64,000 bases of DNA from contig NZ_JYOA01000003.1 of NCBI RefSeq assembly GCF_000955805.1, positions 764,944 through 828,943 on the forward strand. Reading direction: 5' to 3'. Origin of the DNA: Pseudomonas sp. 21. Lineage in GTDB: Bacteria; Pseudomonadota; Gammaproteobacteria; Pseudomonadales; Pseudomonadaceae. Shown piece after piece: positions 8,682 through 17,814 of the stretch. Both the position numbers and the translations under genes were made by a program. Numbering within the stretch: position 1 is the first letter of the stretch; each line of letters opens with the position of its first letter. A model generated the notes under the pieces. It saw nothing but the letters and a program-made list of their open reading frames with translations. It was not told the DNA's origin and did no database searches.

Positions 8682-9166
8682 ACTTTAAACCTGTAAGTCA
8701 GGGAGGCCGATGCCATGGGTCAGCGTTCGTTCAGGCCCTTTGACAGCGATTTCCAGTGGCCGTTCAGCGCGTCGTCAAAGCTTTTGAAAAATATCCAATA
8801 ACTTGACGTCAAACCTTCGGCATATTGTGTCTCGGGTGAAGGCTAAATGCCAGCACCAATCGTCCGAAATGAGACCGTCTAGGCAGACCCTTCTTTGGAT
8901 GGGAGTTGAAGGGAAAGCTGGCGATTTGCCCATATCCGTCAGCGTAGTCGATGTATACCGTGCGCCTGCCTGCCGTTGGGCAGCCTGATGGGGGCACTTC
9001 GTCGTGGATTGCCATGATGGCACAGCGCTGGATGGTGAGTCAGGAGCGGTGGGGCGGGCGGGCATCGAGATCGGGATTTCACTGATATCCCACAAGGCTC
9101 GGAGTATTATCCGCCCCGCGGATCAGAATTGAAGTAGCGCCGAGCCGCCGGCGCACCGAGAGTCTC
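8682..9166. other. Intergenic region between amrZ and phnN (485 bp)
   Basis: No convincing gene. It contains the amrZ promoter candidate (8739-8765), a perfect 10-bp palindrome TTGACGTCAA at 8803-8812, and a stretch at about 8770-8860 that is clearly more AT-rich than its surroundings. The position equals that of the phosphonate operon in P. aeruginosa (from memory), so this may be a deletion scar. Confidence 0.5.
8739..8765 (-). promoter_or_regulatory. Candidate AlgU (sigma-22) promoter of amrZ
   Basis: On the minus strand GAACGG and TCAAA are separated by 16 nt, close to the AlgU/RpoE consensus (GAACTT, TCTGA/TCAAA). The predicted start lies about 50 bp before the ATG. AlgU dependence of amrZ is established in P. 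aeruginosa; this particular site is my reading of the sequence. Confidence 0.5.
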
Positions 9167-9730
9167 ATGACCCCAGGCAGACTGATTTTCCTGATGGGCC
9201 CTTCGGGTTCCGGCAAGGACAGCGTGTTGCAGGCCGCCAGCGTTCCGCTGGCGGCGATGGATTGCCGGATCGTCCGGCGCGTCATTACCCGTTCCGCCGA
9301 GGCGCGGGGTGAAGAGGCGCATTCGGTGAGCGTCGACGAATTCACCGAACTGGAGCGCTCCGGCGCCTTCGCCATGAGCTGGCGCGCCAATGGCCTGCAC
9401 TACGGCATTCCCCGCGAGATGGACGATTGGCTCGCTGCCGGCCACGACGTGCTTGTCAATGGCTCGCGCAAGTACCTGCCCGAGGCCCGTCGTCGTTACC
9501 CCCGGCTGATCGCGGTGTTGCTGAAGGTCGATTCCGAGGTGCTGCGCCAGCGTCTGCTCAAGCGCGGGCGGGAGACGCTGGTGGAAATCGAGGAGCGCCT
9601 GGCGCGCAATGCGCACTTCGCCGATGGCCTGCCCGGGCCGCTGGTGGAGTTGGACAACTCGGTGTCCCTGGATGTGACGGTCGGCCACCTGCTCGACCTG
9701 CTCGCCCCTCCGGACGCCCAGGCCAGCTGA
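9167..9730 (+). CDS. phnN: Ribose 1,5-bisphosphate phosphokinase PhnN
   Basis: Guanylate-kinase-fold enzyme that phosphorylates ribose 1,5-bisphosphate to PRPP, the last step of the C-P lyase pathway. It has 187 residues with the P-loop GPSGSGKDS at 11-19 and the family-typical RVITR segment after it. The downstream lid and nucleotide-binding parts look intact. The start gives the standard MTPGRLIFLMGPSG-type N-terminus. No other C-P lyase genes (phnG-M) are present within the window. The gene may be a remnant, or it may provide PRPP independently. It ends 2 bp from the convergent acetyltransferase gene. Confidence 0.9.
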   Translation: MTPGRLIFLMGPSGSGKDSVLQAASVPLAAMDCRIVRRVITRSAEARGEEAHSVSVDEFTELERSGAFAMSWRANGLHYGIPREMDDWLAAGHDVLVNGSRKYLPEARRRYPRLIAVLLKVDSEVLRQRLLKRGRETLVEIEERLARNAHFADGLPGPLVELDNSVSLDVTVGHLLDLLAPPDAQAS

Positions 9731-9732
9731 GG

Positions 9733-10209
9733 TCAGTCCAGGCTCAGCGACAGGCTGACGCCATGGGGCGCAAAGCCCATCGCCGCATAGAAGCGGTGCG
9801 CCATTTCCCGGTCCTGATGGCTGGAGAGCGCGAGCTTGTAGCACCTCCAGTCCCGCGCCCATTCCACGGCCCGGCCGATCAGTGCCTGGCCGATGCCCTG
9901 ACCGCGTGCGCGGCTGTCCACCACCATGTCCTCGAGGATTGCCGAGCGGGCGAAGCCGTGGGCGATGTGCTCGATCAGGTGCAGGGTGCAGGTGCCGAGC
10001 AAGGCGCCATCGCGCTCGGCGATCAGCGTCACCCGCGAGGGTTGCTGATCGCTCAGGGCAAGGGCGAGCAACGCGGTGTCGGGCAACGGGTCACGCGTGC
10101 CCAGTTGCTGCAGCAGCGGAGCCAGGGCCGCCGCATCATCGGCCGTGGCGACGCGCACATCGAAGGTGGCAAAGGGGGAATCGGGCAGGGCGCCGTCGTC
10201 TGTGGTCAT
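9733..10209 (-). CDS. GNAT-family N-acetyltransferase
   Basis: 158 residues covering a single GNAT domain. The acetyl-CoA-binding motif A appears as ILEDMVVDSRARGQGIGQALI (about residues 90-110), with the conserved Q/R-x-x-G-x-G/A. The C-terminal part YKLALSSHQDREMAHRFYAAMGF matches the usual beta5/alpha4 region of this family. The substrate cannot be told from sequence. It is convergent with phnN (2-bp gap) and transcribed away from tRNA-Arg(CCT). Confidence 0.85.
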   Translation of the reverse strand: MTTDDGALPDSPFATFDVRVATADDAAALAPLLQQLGTRDPLPDTALLALALSDQQPSRVTLIAERDGALLGTCTLHLIEHIAHGFARSAILEDMVVDSRARGQGIGQALIGRAVEWARDWRCYKLALSSHQDREMAHRFYAAMGFAPHGVSLSLSLD

Positions 10210-10301
10210 GGCGTTTCTCCGGCTGACGACGAAATTATGGACCGCGCCGGTGGCGGCGGCATGACAAATCGCTTGTCGGTGGTTAACATGCCGACCCGAT
10301 T

Positions 10302-10378
10302 GTCCCGGTAGCTCAATTGGATAGAGCGTCCCCCTCCTAAGGGGAAGGTTGGAGGTTCGACCCCTCTCCGGGACACCA
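10302..10378 (+). tRNA. tRNA-Arg (CCT anticodon)
   Basis: 77 nt. Acceptor GTCCCGG/CCGGGAC, discriminator A and encoded CCA are present. The anticodon loop is CTCCTAA inside a TCCCC/GGGGA stem. It reads the rare AGG codon. Such tRNAs are common integration sites, but no integrase or duplicated 3' end is seen nearby. Confidence 0.97.
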
Positions 10379-10387
10379 GCATGAAAA

Positions 10388-10410
10388 GGCCCGCATCCGC
10401 GGGCCTTTTT
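10388..10410. terminator. Bidirectional terminator between tRNA-Arg(CCT) and the diguanylate cyclase gene
   Basis: GGCCCGC/GCGGGCC stem with an ATCC loop, TTTTT on the right and AAAA on the left. It can stop both the tRNA transcript and the minus-strand transcript ending at 10419. Confidence 0.88.
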
Positions 10411-10418
10411 CGTTCTGC

Positions 10419-11486
10419 TCAGGGCGAATAGGTCGTTCGATTGCGGCCATTGTGCTTGGAGCTGTAGAGCGCCTTGTCAGCCTTGATCAGTGCTTCGCTG
10501 AGACTGCCCTCCAGGCTCAGGTGGGCGAGGCCGAGGCTAATGGTGACGTTGGGGTGGCCGGGCAGGTCCGCGGTGGCCTGGCGCAATTGCTCGACCCGCG
10601 CCTGCGCCTGGTCGGCATTCAGGCCCCAGAGGTACAGGCCGAACTCCTCGCCTCCCAGCCGGGCGAATTCGAAGTCCCCCATCTGCTGCTTGATCGCCAG
10701 CGCGACGCGGGTCAGCACTTCGTCGCCGATGTCATGGCCGTAGGTGTCGTTGACGCGTTTGAAATGGTCGATGTCGACCATCGCCAGGTAGCGTTGCTCG
10801 CCGTCTTCCCCCAGGCGCTTGCCGACGCGGGCCATGAAGGAGCGGCGGTTGGGAATGCCGGTGAGGGTATCGATGTAGGCCTGGTCCAGCAGCAGGCGGG
10901 CCATGGCGTAGTTGTGCAGCTTGGCCTGGCTGAGGTGGTGGAAGATGTACACCGTGAGCGCGCTGATGAAGACCGGATAGCAGATCAGCATGCTGTGCCG
11001 CACATTGAATTCGGGCACGTTGCCCAGGAACGGGTTGAGCAGCACCCAGGTGACGAGCAATACCGCGAAGAAGGCCGGGCGGTTCAGTGGCAGCACCGTC
11101 GCGCTGTAGAGCACGGTGGAGGCGCAGATCACCAGCCAGGCCTGGCGGACGTCACTGGGAATGCCTTCGATCAGCAGGCGCGCGCCCCAGGCGAAGGTCA
11201 CGACGAAGGCGAAGTTGATCAGGTAGAAATGCAGTGCGCGGCGGGCCACGGCGGTCAGGGCAAAAAGGATGACGAAGGCGGCGAGGAACAGCAGCGAGAT
11301 GTAGCTGAAGCCTTGGCCGGTCTGGAAGCTGACGATCAGGTCGAAGAGAAGCCAGATGCCGATGCTGACGCCGAATACCAGCAGGCTGAAGCCTTTGAGC
11401 CGCTCGAAATCATGTTGCAGGAACTCGGCGCGCAGTTCAGGTGAAACGTGTTGTTTCACGACTTCCGATTCGATGGTCTTGAACAT
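10419..11486 (-). CDS. Membrane-anchored diguanylate cyclase (GGDEF)
   Basis: Makes c-di-GMP from two GTP. It has 355 residues: a short cytoplasmic start, about six transmembrane helices (residues ~30-195), then a GGDEF domain with DTLTGIPNRR at its beginning, the metal-binding MVDIDHFKRVND and the active-site GGEEF near residue 278. The RxxD inhibitory site expected five residues before GGEEF is absent (QMGDFEFARL). Feedback inhibition through a classical I-site is therefore unlikely. The gene lies 96 bp after the DUF4434 gene on the same strand with no T-run terminator between, so it may be the last gene of the wecB-nfrB-nfrA operon and supply c-di-GMP to NfrB. Confidence 0.93.
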   Translation of the reverse strand: MFKTIESEVVKQHVSPELRAEFLQHDFERLKGFSLLVFGVSIGIWLLFDLIVSFQTGQGFSYISLLFLAAFVILFALTAVARRALHFYLINFAFVVTFAWGARLLIEGIPSDVRQAWLVICASTVLYSATVLPLNRPAFFAVLLVTWVLLNPFLGNVPEFNVRHSMLICYPVFISALTVYIFHHLSQAKLHNYAMARLLLDQAYIDTLTGIPNRRSFMARVGKRLGEDGEQRYLAMVDIDHFKRVNDTYGHDIGDEVLTRVALAIKQQMGDFEFARLGGEEFGLYLWGLNADQAQARVEQLRQATADLPGHPNVTISLGLAHLSLEGSLSEALIKADKALYSSKHNGRNRTTYSP

Positions 11487-11582
11487 GAACGGTCCTGTGT
11501 GGGTGCGGGATCGCTCGCGCGAGCATAGACGAACTCGCGTCCCCTCGCGCGCCGCCCGGTAGGCGGCGTGCGGGGGCTGGTT

Positions 11583-12458
11583 TCAAGGGTGAATGCTGGT
11601 GCCGGCGCTTGCCTGCTGGTTATCCAGCAGTACCTTGCCCCAGGGTCGGTAGCGCACCTCGAACACGGCGCTGGCGTGGCAGCCGGTGGACGCGCTGGAA
11701 GGCGCAGCGGGCTCGGCATGGAAGGGCTGGCCGGCAGCGCTGGTCTGGCGGAAGGCTTCGCGGACGATGCCGACCGGGCAGGGCATGGCGGCAGCGTAAG
11801 CCTGGCGCACCCGCTCGGGCAGGGCACCGGTGCCGGCGCCGTCCTGCCACCAGACCTGCACGCCCAGCCCGGCGATCTGCCCCAGCCAGTCGCCGTACAC
11901 CTGTGGTGCCAGCTTGCCGCCGGAGAAGGCGCTCAGTTGCAGCGGCGCCTTCAGTTGCCCGGCAAAGTCCTTGAGCTGATGTTGCAGGGCCAGGCGACGT
12001 TCGACGGCCTGGAAGTGCCAGTCGTCCAGTTCCATCGGCAGGTACCAGGCGGCGACTGGCAGTTTCCACTGCTCGCTCACCTGCCGTTGCTGCGCCAGGG
12101 ACCGGCCCAGCTGGTGCTGCCAGTAGGCCTCCAGACCGGGCGTGTCCAGCTCGCCCTGGCGCTGGTAGTAGGCCGGGTCCATGTACAGCCCGAGGACCAG
12201 TTGCAGGCCGTTGTCGTGGGCGCTTGTCAGGGCGCGCGCGAGCCAGCCGTGGGCGCCGCCGAAGTCGGAGTCGCCATAGGCGGTCCATTGCACGATCAGG
12301 GTCTTCGCGCCCTGGGCCGCGCTGGCGCGCCATATCTGCTGCCATTGCGCGTCGCTCAGCGCAGCATCGACATTCAGCGGCTGGTAGAACAATCGGTCAT
12401 CGGCGTGCGCCGTGACGGCGGAGCACAGCAGGGCCAGGGCGAAAATCAGGCGTCGCAT
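11583..12458 (-). CDS. Exported DUF4434-type protein of the nfr operon
   Basis: 291 residues with a clear signal peptide (MRRLIFALALLCSAVTAHA). The mature part looks like a TIM-barrel glycoside-hydrolase-like domain of the DUF4434 kind: FYQPLNVDAALSDAQWQQ, then LIVQWTAYG and LVLGLYMDPAYY near the predicted barrel strands. Its start overlaps the nfrA stop by one base, so it is translationally coupled. Its position after nfrA matches ybcH in the E. coli nfrB-nfrA-ybcH operon. A role in trimming or modifying the polysaccharide in the periplasm is a guess. It could also be a non-catalytic sugar-binding protein. Confidence 0.7.
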   Translation of the reverse strand: MRRLIFALALLCSAVTAHADDRLFYQPLNVDAALSDAQWQQIWRASAAQGAKTLIVQWTAYGDSDFGGAHGWLARALTSAHDNGLQLVLGLYMDPAYYQRQGELDTPGLEAYWQHQLGRSLAQQRQVSEQWKLPVAAWYLPMELDDWHFQAVERRLALQHQLKDFAGQLKAPLQLSAFSGGKLAPQVYGDWLGQIAGLGVQVWWQDGAGTGALPERVRQAYAAAMPCPVGIVREAFRQTSAAGQPFHAEPAAPSSASTGCHASAVFEVRYRPWGKVLLDNQQASAGTSIHP

Positions 12459-15400
12459 CAGAAGTTCACCTCGAGTCCCACCAGCCAGCCGTTGGCCTGT
12501 TCATAGAGATTGCCCGCCATGCCCAGTTGGTACTCGGTGCGCACGGTGACGTGGGCGCGGTACGCGTTGTAGCGGTCTTCGCCGTACCAGTACTGCCAGC
12601 GCAGGCCGACGCCGCTGCGCAGGTCCTGGCGCCAGTCGTTGCTCGGGTCCTGCGCGGAGAACTCGGCAAAGCCGTACGGCATGATCGTCTGCGGCGAGTC
12701 CACCGGCAGCTTCCAGGTGTGGCCCTGCTGGTAGCGCGAGACCCACTGGTGGTCGCCGGCGTGGGTCCACCAGGCGAAGTCGGTGTAAAGGAAGCGCTCG
12801 TCCCAGTCGCTCTCGTCCACGCGCCAGTCGTTGCGGTACTCGCCCTGGTCGAGGAAGGAGGCGGTGGCGCGCAGCAGGAAGTCGGTGGAGGTCTGGCCGT
12901 ACTTGTCGCGCTGGCGGGCGTAGCGCTCGAACTTCTCGGGAGTGCCGATCTCGTGCCAGCGGATGCCATCGAAAGCGTCTTCGGCATCGCCGTCGTTCTT
13001 GATGGTGTTCTGCTTGTACAGCTCGCTGTAGAGGTTGAGGTTGTAGTCGCCGAAGGGCTTGTAGCGCAGGCCGAAACCGGCGGCGAGGGTCTGGGTGTAT
13101 TCCTTGCGCCCTTCGTTGCCGGCGATTGCCCGGCCATACACCGAGAGGGTGCTGCCGTTGCGGGTCGGTTCATCGCCCAGGGCGTGGTCCCAGATGAACG
13201 TCTGCAGGTTCTGCGATTGGGCGCGGCGCTTGTTGCCGACCTTGTCTTCGCCGATGGGAACGGCCACGGTGGTGATGCCTGCCGGCGACCAGGTGCTGGC
13301 GATGGTCAGGTTGTCGCGCTGGGACAACGTCTGATGCGCGCGGCGCTGACGGAAGCGACGAGCTTCGAGGCTGCCGTATTCGTCGTCGGCGGCCACCGGC
13401 TCCTGTTCCAGGTCGATCACCCGGCGCAGCTCGCGGCGGGCGGCGAAGCTGTCTTCGGCTTCGTCATAGCGCCAGGCGAGGGTTTCGCCCAGGCGGAAGT
13501 CCTCGGGGTAGTCGCGGGTGGCACGTTCCAGGTAGGGGATCGCGGTGCGCCGCTCCTGGGGTGTGTCAGTGCCGGCCAGGCGCATGCCGTAGTCGGCGCG
13601 GAAGCGCGGGTTGTCGGGTTCGCGGCGAACTGCCTCGGCCAGCCAGAGCTTGCTTTGCTGCTGGTCGCCGGCCTTCTGGGCACTGCCGGCGGCGTTGTAG
13701 AAGTGTTGGCCGTTGGGGGAATGCTGCAGGGCCTCGCGGTGCCGCGAAAGCGCTTCGGGGTAATCGCCACGGGCGTCGGCGATGTTGGCGCCCAGTGCCC
13801 AGTCGTCCGCGCTGCCTTTCTTCGCCTGCTGCCAGTAGCGCTCGGCGCCGGCATTGTCGTTGGTGAGCAGCGCGGCGCGGCTGGCGGTGAGGCGGGCGTT
13901 GTCGTTGAGTTCGCTGGCGGGCAGGGCGTTGAAGATGCGCAGGGCGCCGGCCGGGTCGCCGGCGGCTTCCAGCGCATAGGCCAGCGGCAGTTGGCTGTCC
14001 TTGTCGCCGTGGGCGATGGCGGCCTGGTAGTAGACCACCGCTTCGCCGGGCCGCGCGGGCATGGAGCAGCGGCCGAGGGCGCGCAGCTCGCCGGGGGTGT
14101 TGGAATCCGGGCTCAGGTAGCGTTGCAGGGCATCACAGCGCCCGGCTTCGGCGAGGCGGCCGAGCAGGTAGGCGCGCGAGACCGGGTCGGCCTTGGGCAG
14201 CAGGGCTTCGATGCGGGCGACGTCCAGCGGCGTGTCGCTGCGCGCGTGGATGCCGGCCAGGCGTTGCAGCAGCGTGGGCGGCAGGTTGCCGCCGCGGCGG
14301 TCGTAGGCGTTTTCCAGCAGTTGCTTGGCGCGCTCGGTGCGCCCGGCATTGAGGGCGAGATAGCTGGCCTGGTCCAGTGCCTTGAGGTCGCCGGTCTGGC
14401 GATAGCGTTGCTCCCACAGCGCGGCCGCTTCGCCGGTGCGGCCGCGGGCCTGCAGCAGTTCGGCGCGCTGGCGCACGGTATCGGGCGTCTGTGGCTGGCG
14501 CGATAGCCAGGCCAGCGCCAGGTCGGTGCGCCCCTGTCGGCGCCAGCTATCCACCAATTGGTCGCGCCGGGCAGTGTCCCAGGGCTCGGGCAGGCGGGTG
14601 TTTTCCAGCAACTCGGTGGCGTCCAGGCGCTGCGCCAGTACCAGCCAGGTTTTCGGATCTTCCGCAGGCTTGCACTGCTGCAGCTTGGCGAGTGCGGCTG
14701 CCTGGTCGTGGCGCGACAACCATTCGGTGGTTTCCAGGCAGGGGCGGTTCTGCGCGTCGCTGAGTTTTTCCACCAGCGATGTGTCGCTGCTGTCTCGGGC
14801 TACTTCCAGCAGTTGCGCCTGGCGCGTCGGATCATTGCGGTCCTGCTCCGGCAGGGTGAGCAGCCAGCGCTTGGCGACTTCGGTCTGCTCGACGGCAATG
14901 GCGCGGTCGATGATCGCCAGTCTTGCCTGGCGCGCGGCGTTGGCATCGGGCGCTTGCTGAATCAGCTGCTCCAGCGGCTTTTCTTCCAGGCGCTGGGCGT
15001 AGGCGTTGGCCAGGCGTCGCCAATCGTCGGCGGACAGCTGGTGAGCGGCGGCCAGCGGCGCCAGCTGGGCGATGGTGGTGTCCCAGTCGCGCAGTTGTTC
15101 GGCCCAGTTGGCGCGGGCTTCGCGCAGCACGCGGCCATCGTTGCCCGGCGGCAGGGTGCCGAGCCAGTCCAGCGCCTTGGCGGCGCCCTGGGTCTGGCCG
15201 AGCTTGAGGCTGTACGCCTGCCACAGGCGTACGCGCTCGTTGGCGTTGCTGGTGTGGGCCAGCCACTGGTTGATCTGGGCTTCGGGTGGCGGGCCGTTCT
15301 CGATCAGGTCCAGGCGCAGTTCGGTCAGCGCCTGCGCGCCCGCTGCGGTGCCGGCCAGTGCCTGGGCTTCCTTCTCGGCATCATCGAAACGCTGCTGCTT

Positions 15401-15643
15401 GGCCAGGGACTGGATCAGCAGGGAGCGTGCCTCGGTGTTGTTCGGTACGCGGTCGAGCAGGTGGCGCATCAGGCGTTCGACTTCCGCCCAGTTGCTCTTC
15501 TTCGCTTCCTTGTAGCCCTTGTCGAGGTAGGGGAAGCTGCGGAAGCGCTGGAACTCCGTGAGCTGGTCATCGGCGGCCTGGGCCAGCGGGGCGGCGATGC
15601 TCGCCAGGATCAGGCCGTAAAGCAGGGGTTGTTGCGGTTTCAC
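12458..15643 (-). CDS. nfrA: NfrA-like outer-membrane polysaccharide export protein with TPR repeats
   Basis: 1061 residues with a signal peptide (residues 1-23, ending LAQAA). A long periplasmic TPR superhelix follows (about 30-760; repeated YPEALSRHREALQHSPNG-like units), and then a C-terminal region of alternating strands (about 830-1061) ending in Phe, as expected for an outer-membrane barrel. In E. coli NfrA is the receptor for phage N4 and, with NfrB, exports the N4 glycan receptor polymer. The architecture parallels BcsC/PgaA. Starts within the nfrB stop (4-bp overlap). Possible phage receptor here too; that is inference. Confidence 0.85.
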   Translation of the reverse strand: MKPQQPLLYGLILASIAAPLAQAADDQLTEFQRFRSFPYLDKGYKEAKKSNWAEVERLMRHLLDRVPNNTEARSLLIQSLAKQQRFDDAEKEAQALAGTAAGAQALTELRLDLIENGPPPEAQINQWLAHTSNANERVRLWQAYSLKLGQTQGAAKALDWLGTLPPGNDGRVLREARANWAEQLRDWDTTIAQLAPLAAAHQLSADDWRRLANAYAQRLEEKPLEQLIQQAPDANAARQARLAIIDRAIAVEQTEVAKRWLLTLPEQDRNDPTRQAQLLEVARDSSDTSLVEKLSDAQNRPCLETTEWLSRHDQAAALAKLQQCKPAEDPKTWLVLAQRLDATELLENTRLPEPWDTARRDQLVDSWRRQGRTDLALAWLSRQPQTPDTVRQRAELLQARGRTGEAAALWEQRYRQTGDLKALDQASYLALNAGRTERAKQLLENAYDRRGGNLPPTLLQRLAGIHARSDTPLDVARIEALLPKADPVSRAYLLGRLAEAGRCDALQRYLSPDSNTPGELRALGRCSMPARPGEAVVYYQAAIAHGDKDSQLPLAYALEAAGDPAGALRIFNALPASELNDNARLTASRAALLTNDNAGAERYWQQAKKGSADDWALGANIADARGDYPEALSRHREALQHSPNGQHFYNAAGSAQKAGDQQQSKLWLAEAVRREPDNPRFRADYGMRLAGTDTPQERRTAIPYLERATRDYPEDFRLGETLAWRYDEAEDSFAARRELRRVIDLEQEPVAADDEYGSLEARRFRQRRAHQTLSQRDNLTIASTWSPAGITTVAVPIGEDKVGNKRRAQSQNLQTFIWDHALGDEPTRNGSTLSVYGRAIAGNEGRKEYTQTLAAGFGLRYKPFGDYNLNLYSELYKQNTIKNDGDAEDAFDGIRWHEIGTPEKFERYARQRDKYGQTSTDFLLRATASFLDQGEYRNDWRVDESDWDERFLYTDFAWWTHAGDHQWVSRYQQGHTWKLPVDSPQTIMPYGFAEFSAQDPSNDWRQDLRSGVGLRWQYWYGEDRYNAYRAHVTVRTEYQLGMAGNLYEQANGWLVGLEVNF

Positions 15644-17814
15644 ACGGCCTCCCGGGCGATGCGATAGGCCTCGTGCTGTTCGCTGGCCTGTTCCTTGAGC
15701 GCTTCTTCAAGTACCTGTTGGGTAATGATGCCGCGCTTGATCAGGTGCTCGCCGAGCGAGTCCTGCTCGGGATCGAAGTCGATCAGCGCCTGGTTGAACA
15801 GGCTGGGAGGCACCATCCCGCGTACCTGCAACAGGGTGCCGAACATCACCACGTGGCCACAGAGGCGCTCCATCAGGGCTTCATCACCCTGGCGTTGCCT
15901 GAGCGCGTCGACGATGGCGCGGGTTTCATCGGTCTGGTGACGGCCGCCGTACCAGTGGCGCAGCCCCAGGGTGACGCGCCCCTGCGGAGCCAGTCGACCG
16001 CGCACCGGGCGTTTGAGCTGGCGGCTGATGGCGCCGAGGGAGACCTGGCTGATCTGCTGTTCGCTGGCCAGGACCAGAGTGTCTCCCTCCACGGCTACCG
16101 GCAGCACGGCATAGCGCAGCGCCAGCTTGCGCGGCAACGCTTCGATCAACTTCGCATCGAGGGTGAAGGGGTTGAGCGGCGCCCATTCCTCGCCCAGTTC
16201 CTCGGCCAGGGTTTCCACCAGTTGCGTGCTGGTGATCAGCTCGCGCAGCAGCAGCTCGCGGCCCAGGCGCCGGCGCACCGGGCTGGTGAGCGCCGATTGC
16301 AGCTGCTCCTCGGTGATCAGGCCCTTTTCCTTCAGTCGCTGGCCCAGCGGCGTGCGCTGCGGGCCGGCGAGGGCGGGGAACTCGTGGGTGGTCTTGTCCC
16401 AGGCCACACGGCGCGAATCACCCATCTCCATCACCTGCTTGAGCGCGCGCAGGTTGGCGAAGAAGTTGACGAAGTTGCTCCACATCATCCGCGGCGCCGA
16501 CAACAGCCCCTCGAAGATGCCGTAGAAACGGGTGACGAACCAGAAACGCTGGAACAGCCGGTTGAACAGCATCAGGCCGTTGAGGAACAGCAGCACCACC
16601 AGCAACTGGCTGCCTTCGAGGATCGACGGGAAGCGCCAGGCGTTGGGCGACAGGCTGGTGATCAGCCACATGGTGATCAGCACCAGGAACAACAGGTTGA
16701 CCAGGAAGCTCAGCAGGTAGGCGATCAGCCCCCGGCGGTCGCGCCAGAGGAAGTAGTTGAGCATCCCCTTGCTGCTCCAGCCCAGGTTGCGCGTGCCCTG
16801 GAAGACGATCCCGGTGATCCACCGGGACTTCTGGCGGATGGCGTGCTGCCAGGTGCGCGGGAAGTGTTCGCGCACGCAGATGACCTGGGAGAAGCGCCGG
16901 TCCATGCCCGGCACCCAGGTGCTCTTGAGCGCCAGCTGCGGGTCGGTGATGGAGTAGCGGGCGAAGATGCACTTCATGCCCTTCTGCTTGAGGCGGAAGC
17001 CGATGTCGTAGTCCTCGGTGAGACTCTGCACATCGAAGGCGATGCCGTCGCCGTCTTCCAGCAGCGCGGCGATGGCGCGGCGGCTGAAGCAGGTGCCGAC
17101 GCCGGCGCTGGGCACCTGGCCGGTCAGCGCCTCGCGCACCGGTACGTCCTTGCCGTGGTTCTCGGCGAACTCGTCGACGTAGTGGCCGGCGGTGAAGCCG
17201 GTCCATTCCGGGGCATAGGGGTAGACCGGGATCTGGATCAGGTCCTTGGCCGGCAGCAGGTAGTTAAACAGGCGCAGTTCCAGCGGCGAGATGACGTCTT
17301 CGGCGTCATGCAGGATGAAACCGGAGAACTCGATCTTGGCGTCGGCCTCGAAACGCAGGATGGCGTCGATGATGTTGTTCAGGCAGTCGGCCTTGCTGGT
17401 GGGGCCGGGGCGCGCGCAGACCACCTTGTGCACGTTGGGATAGTGCAGGCACACCGCGTCCACGTCCGCCTGGGTCTGCGGGTCGTTGGGGTAGGTGCCG
17501 ACGAAGATCTGGTAGTTCTCGTAGTCCAGCGTCGAGGCCGCCAGGCGCGCCATCTCGCCCACCACGCCGACCTCGTTCCAGGCCGGCACCATGATTGCCA
17601 GCGGCTTCTCCGGGGCGGCGAAGAGGCGCTCCTCGTCGGCCCGGTCGAAGCGGTTGTAGATGCGGAAGCGCCGCACCAGCACCCGGCCCCAGTACACCAG
17701 GTCGATGAACAGGTCATCCAGGCCGAGCAGGAACATCAGCGCGGCAAGGATGATCGCCAGGTACTTCAGGGCATAAAGAACGTAAGTGAGGATATCGACC
17801 AGTTCGAGGCTCAT
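15640..17814 (-). CDS. nfrB: NfrB-like inner-membrane glycosyltransferase with c-di-GMP-binding MshEN tail
   Basis: 724 residues. An N-terminal membrane helix pair is followed by a GT2 domain with the DAED metal site (about residue 170), a TEDYDIGFRL motif and QKSRW (about 330, the QxxRW of processive synthases such as BcsA). Membrane helices at about 370-460 are next. The last 250 residues contain repeated MshEN/T2SSE_N motifs: PLGQRLKEKGLITEEQL, RLGRELLLRELITSTQL and SLGEHLIKRGIITQQVL. These are known c-di-GMP-binding elements. In E. coli NfrB is activated by c-di-GMP and polymerises N-acetylmannosamine. Here it overlaps wecB upstream (ATGA) and nfrA downstream (4 bp), so the genes are tightly coupled. 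Confidence 0.92.
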   Translation of the reverse strand: MSLELVDILTYVLYALKYLAIILAALMFLLGLDDLFIDLVYWGRVLVRRFRIYNRFDRADEERLFAAPEKPLAIMVPAWNEVGVVGEMARLAASTLDYENYQIFVGTYPNDPQTQADVDAVCLHYPNVHKVVCARPGPTSKADCLNNIIDAILRFEADAKIEFSGFILHDAEDVISPLELRLFNYLLPAKDLIQIPVYPYAPEWTGFTAGHYVDEFAENHGKDVPVREALTGQVPSAGVGTCFSRRAIAALLEDGDGIAFDVQSLTEDYDIGFRLKQKGMKCIFARYSITDPQLALKSTWVPGMDRRFSQVICVREHFPRTWQHAIRQKSRWITGIVFQGTRNLGWSSKGMLNYFLWRDRRGLIAYLLSFLVNLLFLVLITMWLITSLSPNAWRFPSILEGSQLLVVLLFLNGLMLFNRLFQRFWFVTRFYGIFEGLLSAPRMMWSNFVNFFANLRALKQVMEMGDSRRVAWDKTTHEFPALAGPQRTPLGQRLKEKGLITEEQLQSALTSPVRRRLGRELLLRELITSTQLVETLAEELGEEWAPLNPFTLDAKLIEALPRKLALRYAVLPVAVEGDTLVLASEQQISQVSLGAISRQLKRPVRGRLAPQGRVTLGLRHWYGGRHQTDETRAIVDALRQRQGDEALMERLCGHVVMFGTLLQVRGMVPPSLFNQALIDFDPEQDSLGEHLIKRGIITQQVLEEALKEQASEQHEAYRIAREAV

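Noticed and set aside
8775-9095. 106-codon minus-strand frame between amrZ and phnN
   Set aside because: No similarity to a known family, no ribosome-binding site noticed, and it overlaps probable promoter DNA.
10302-10378. tRNA-Arg(CCT) as a genomic-island attachment site
   Set aside because: No integrase, no duplicated tRNA 3' end and no composition change in the flanks.
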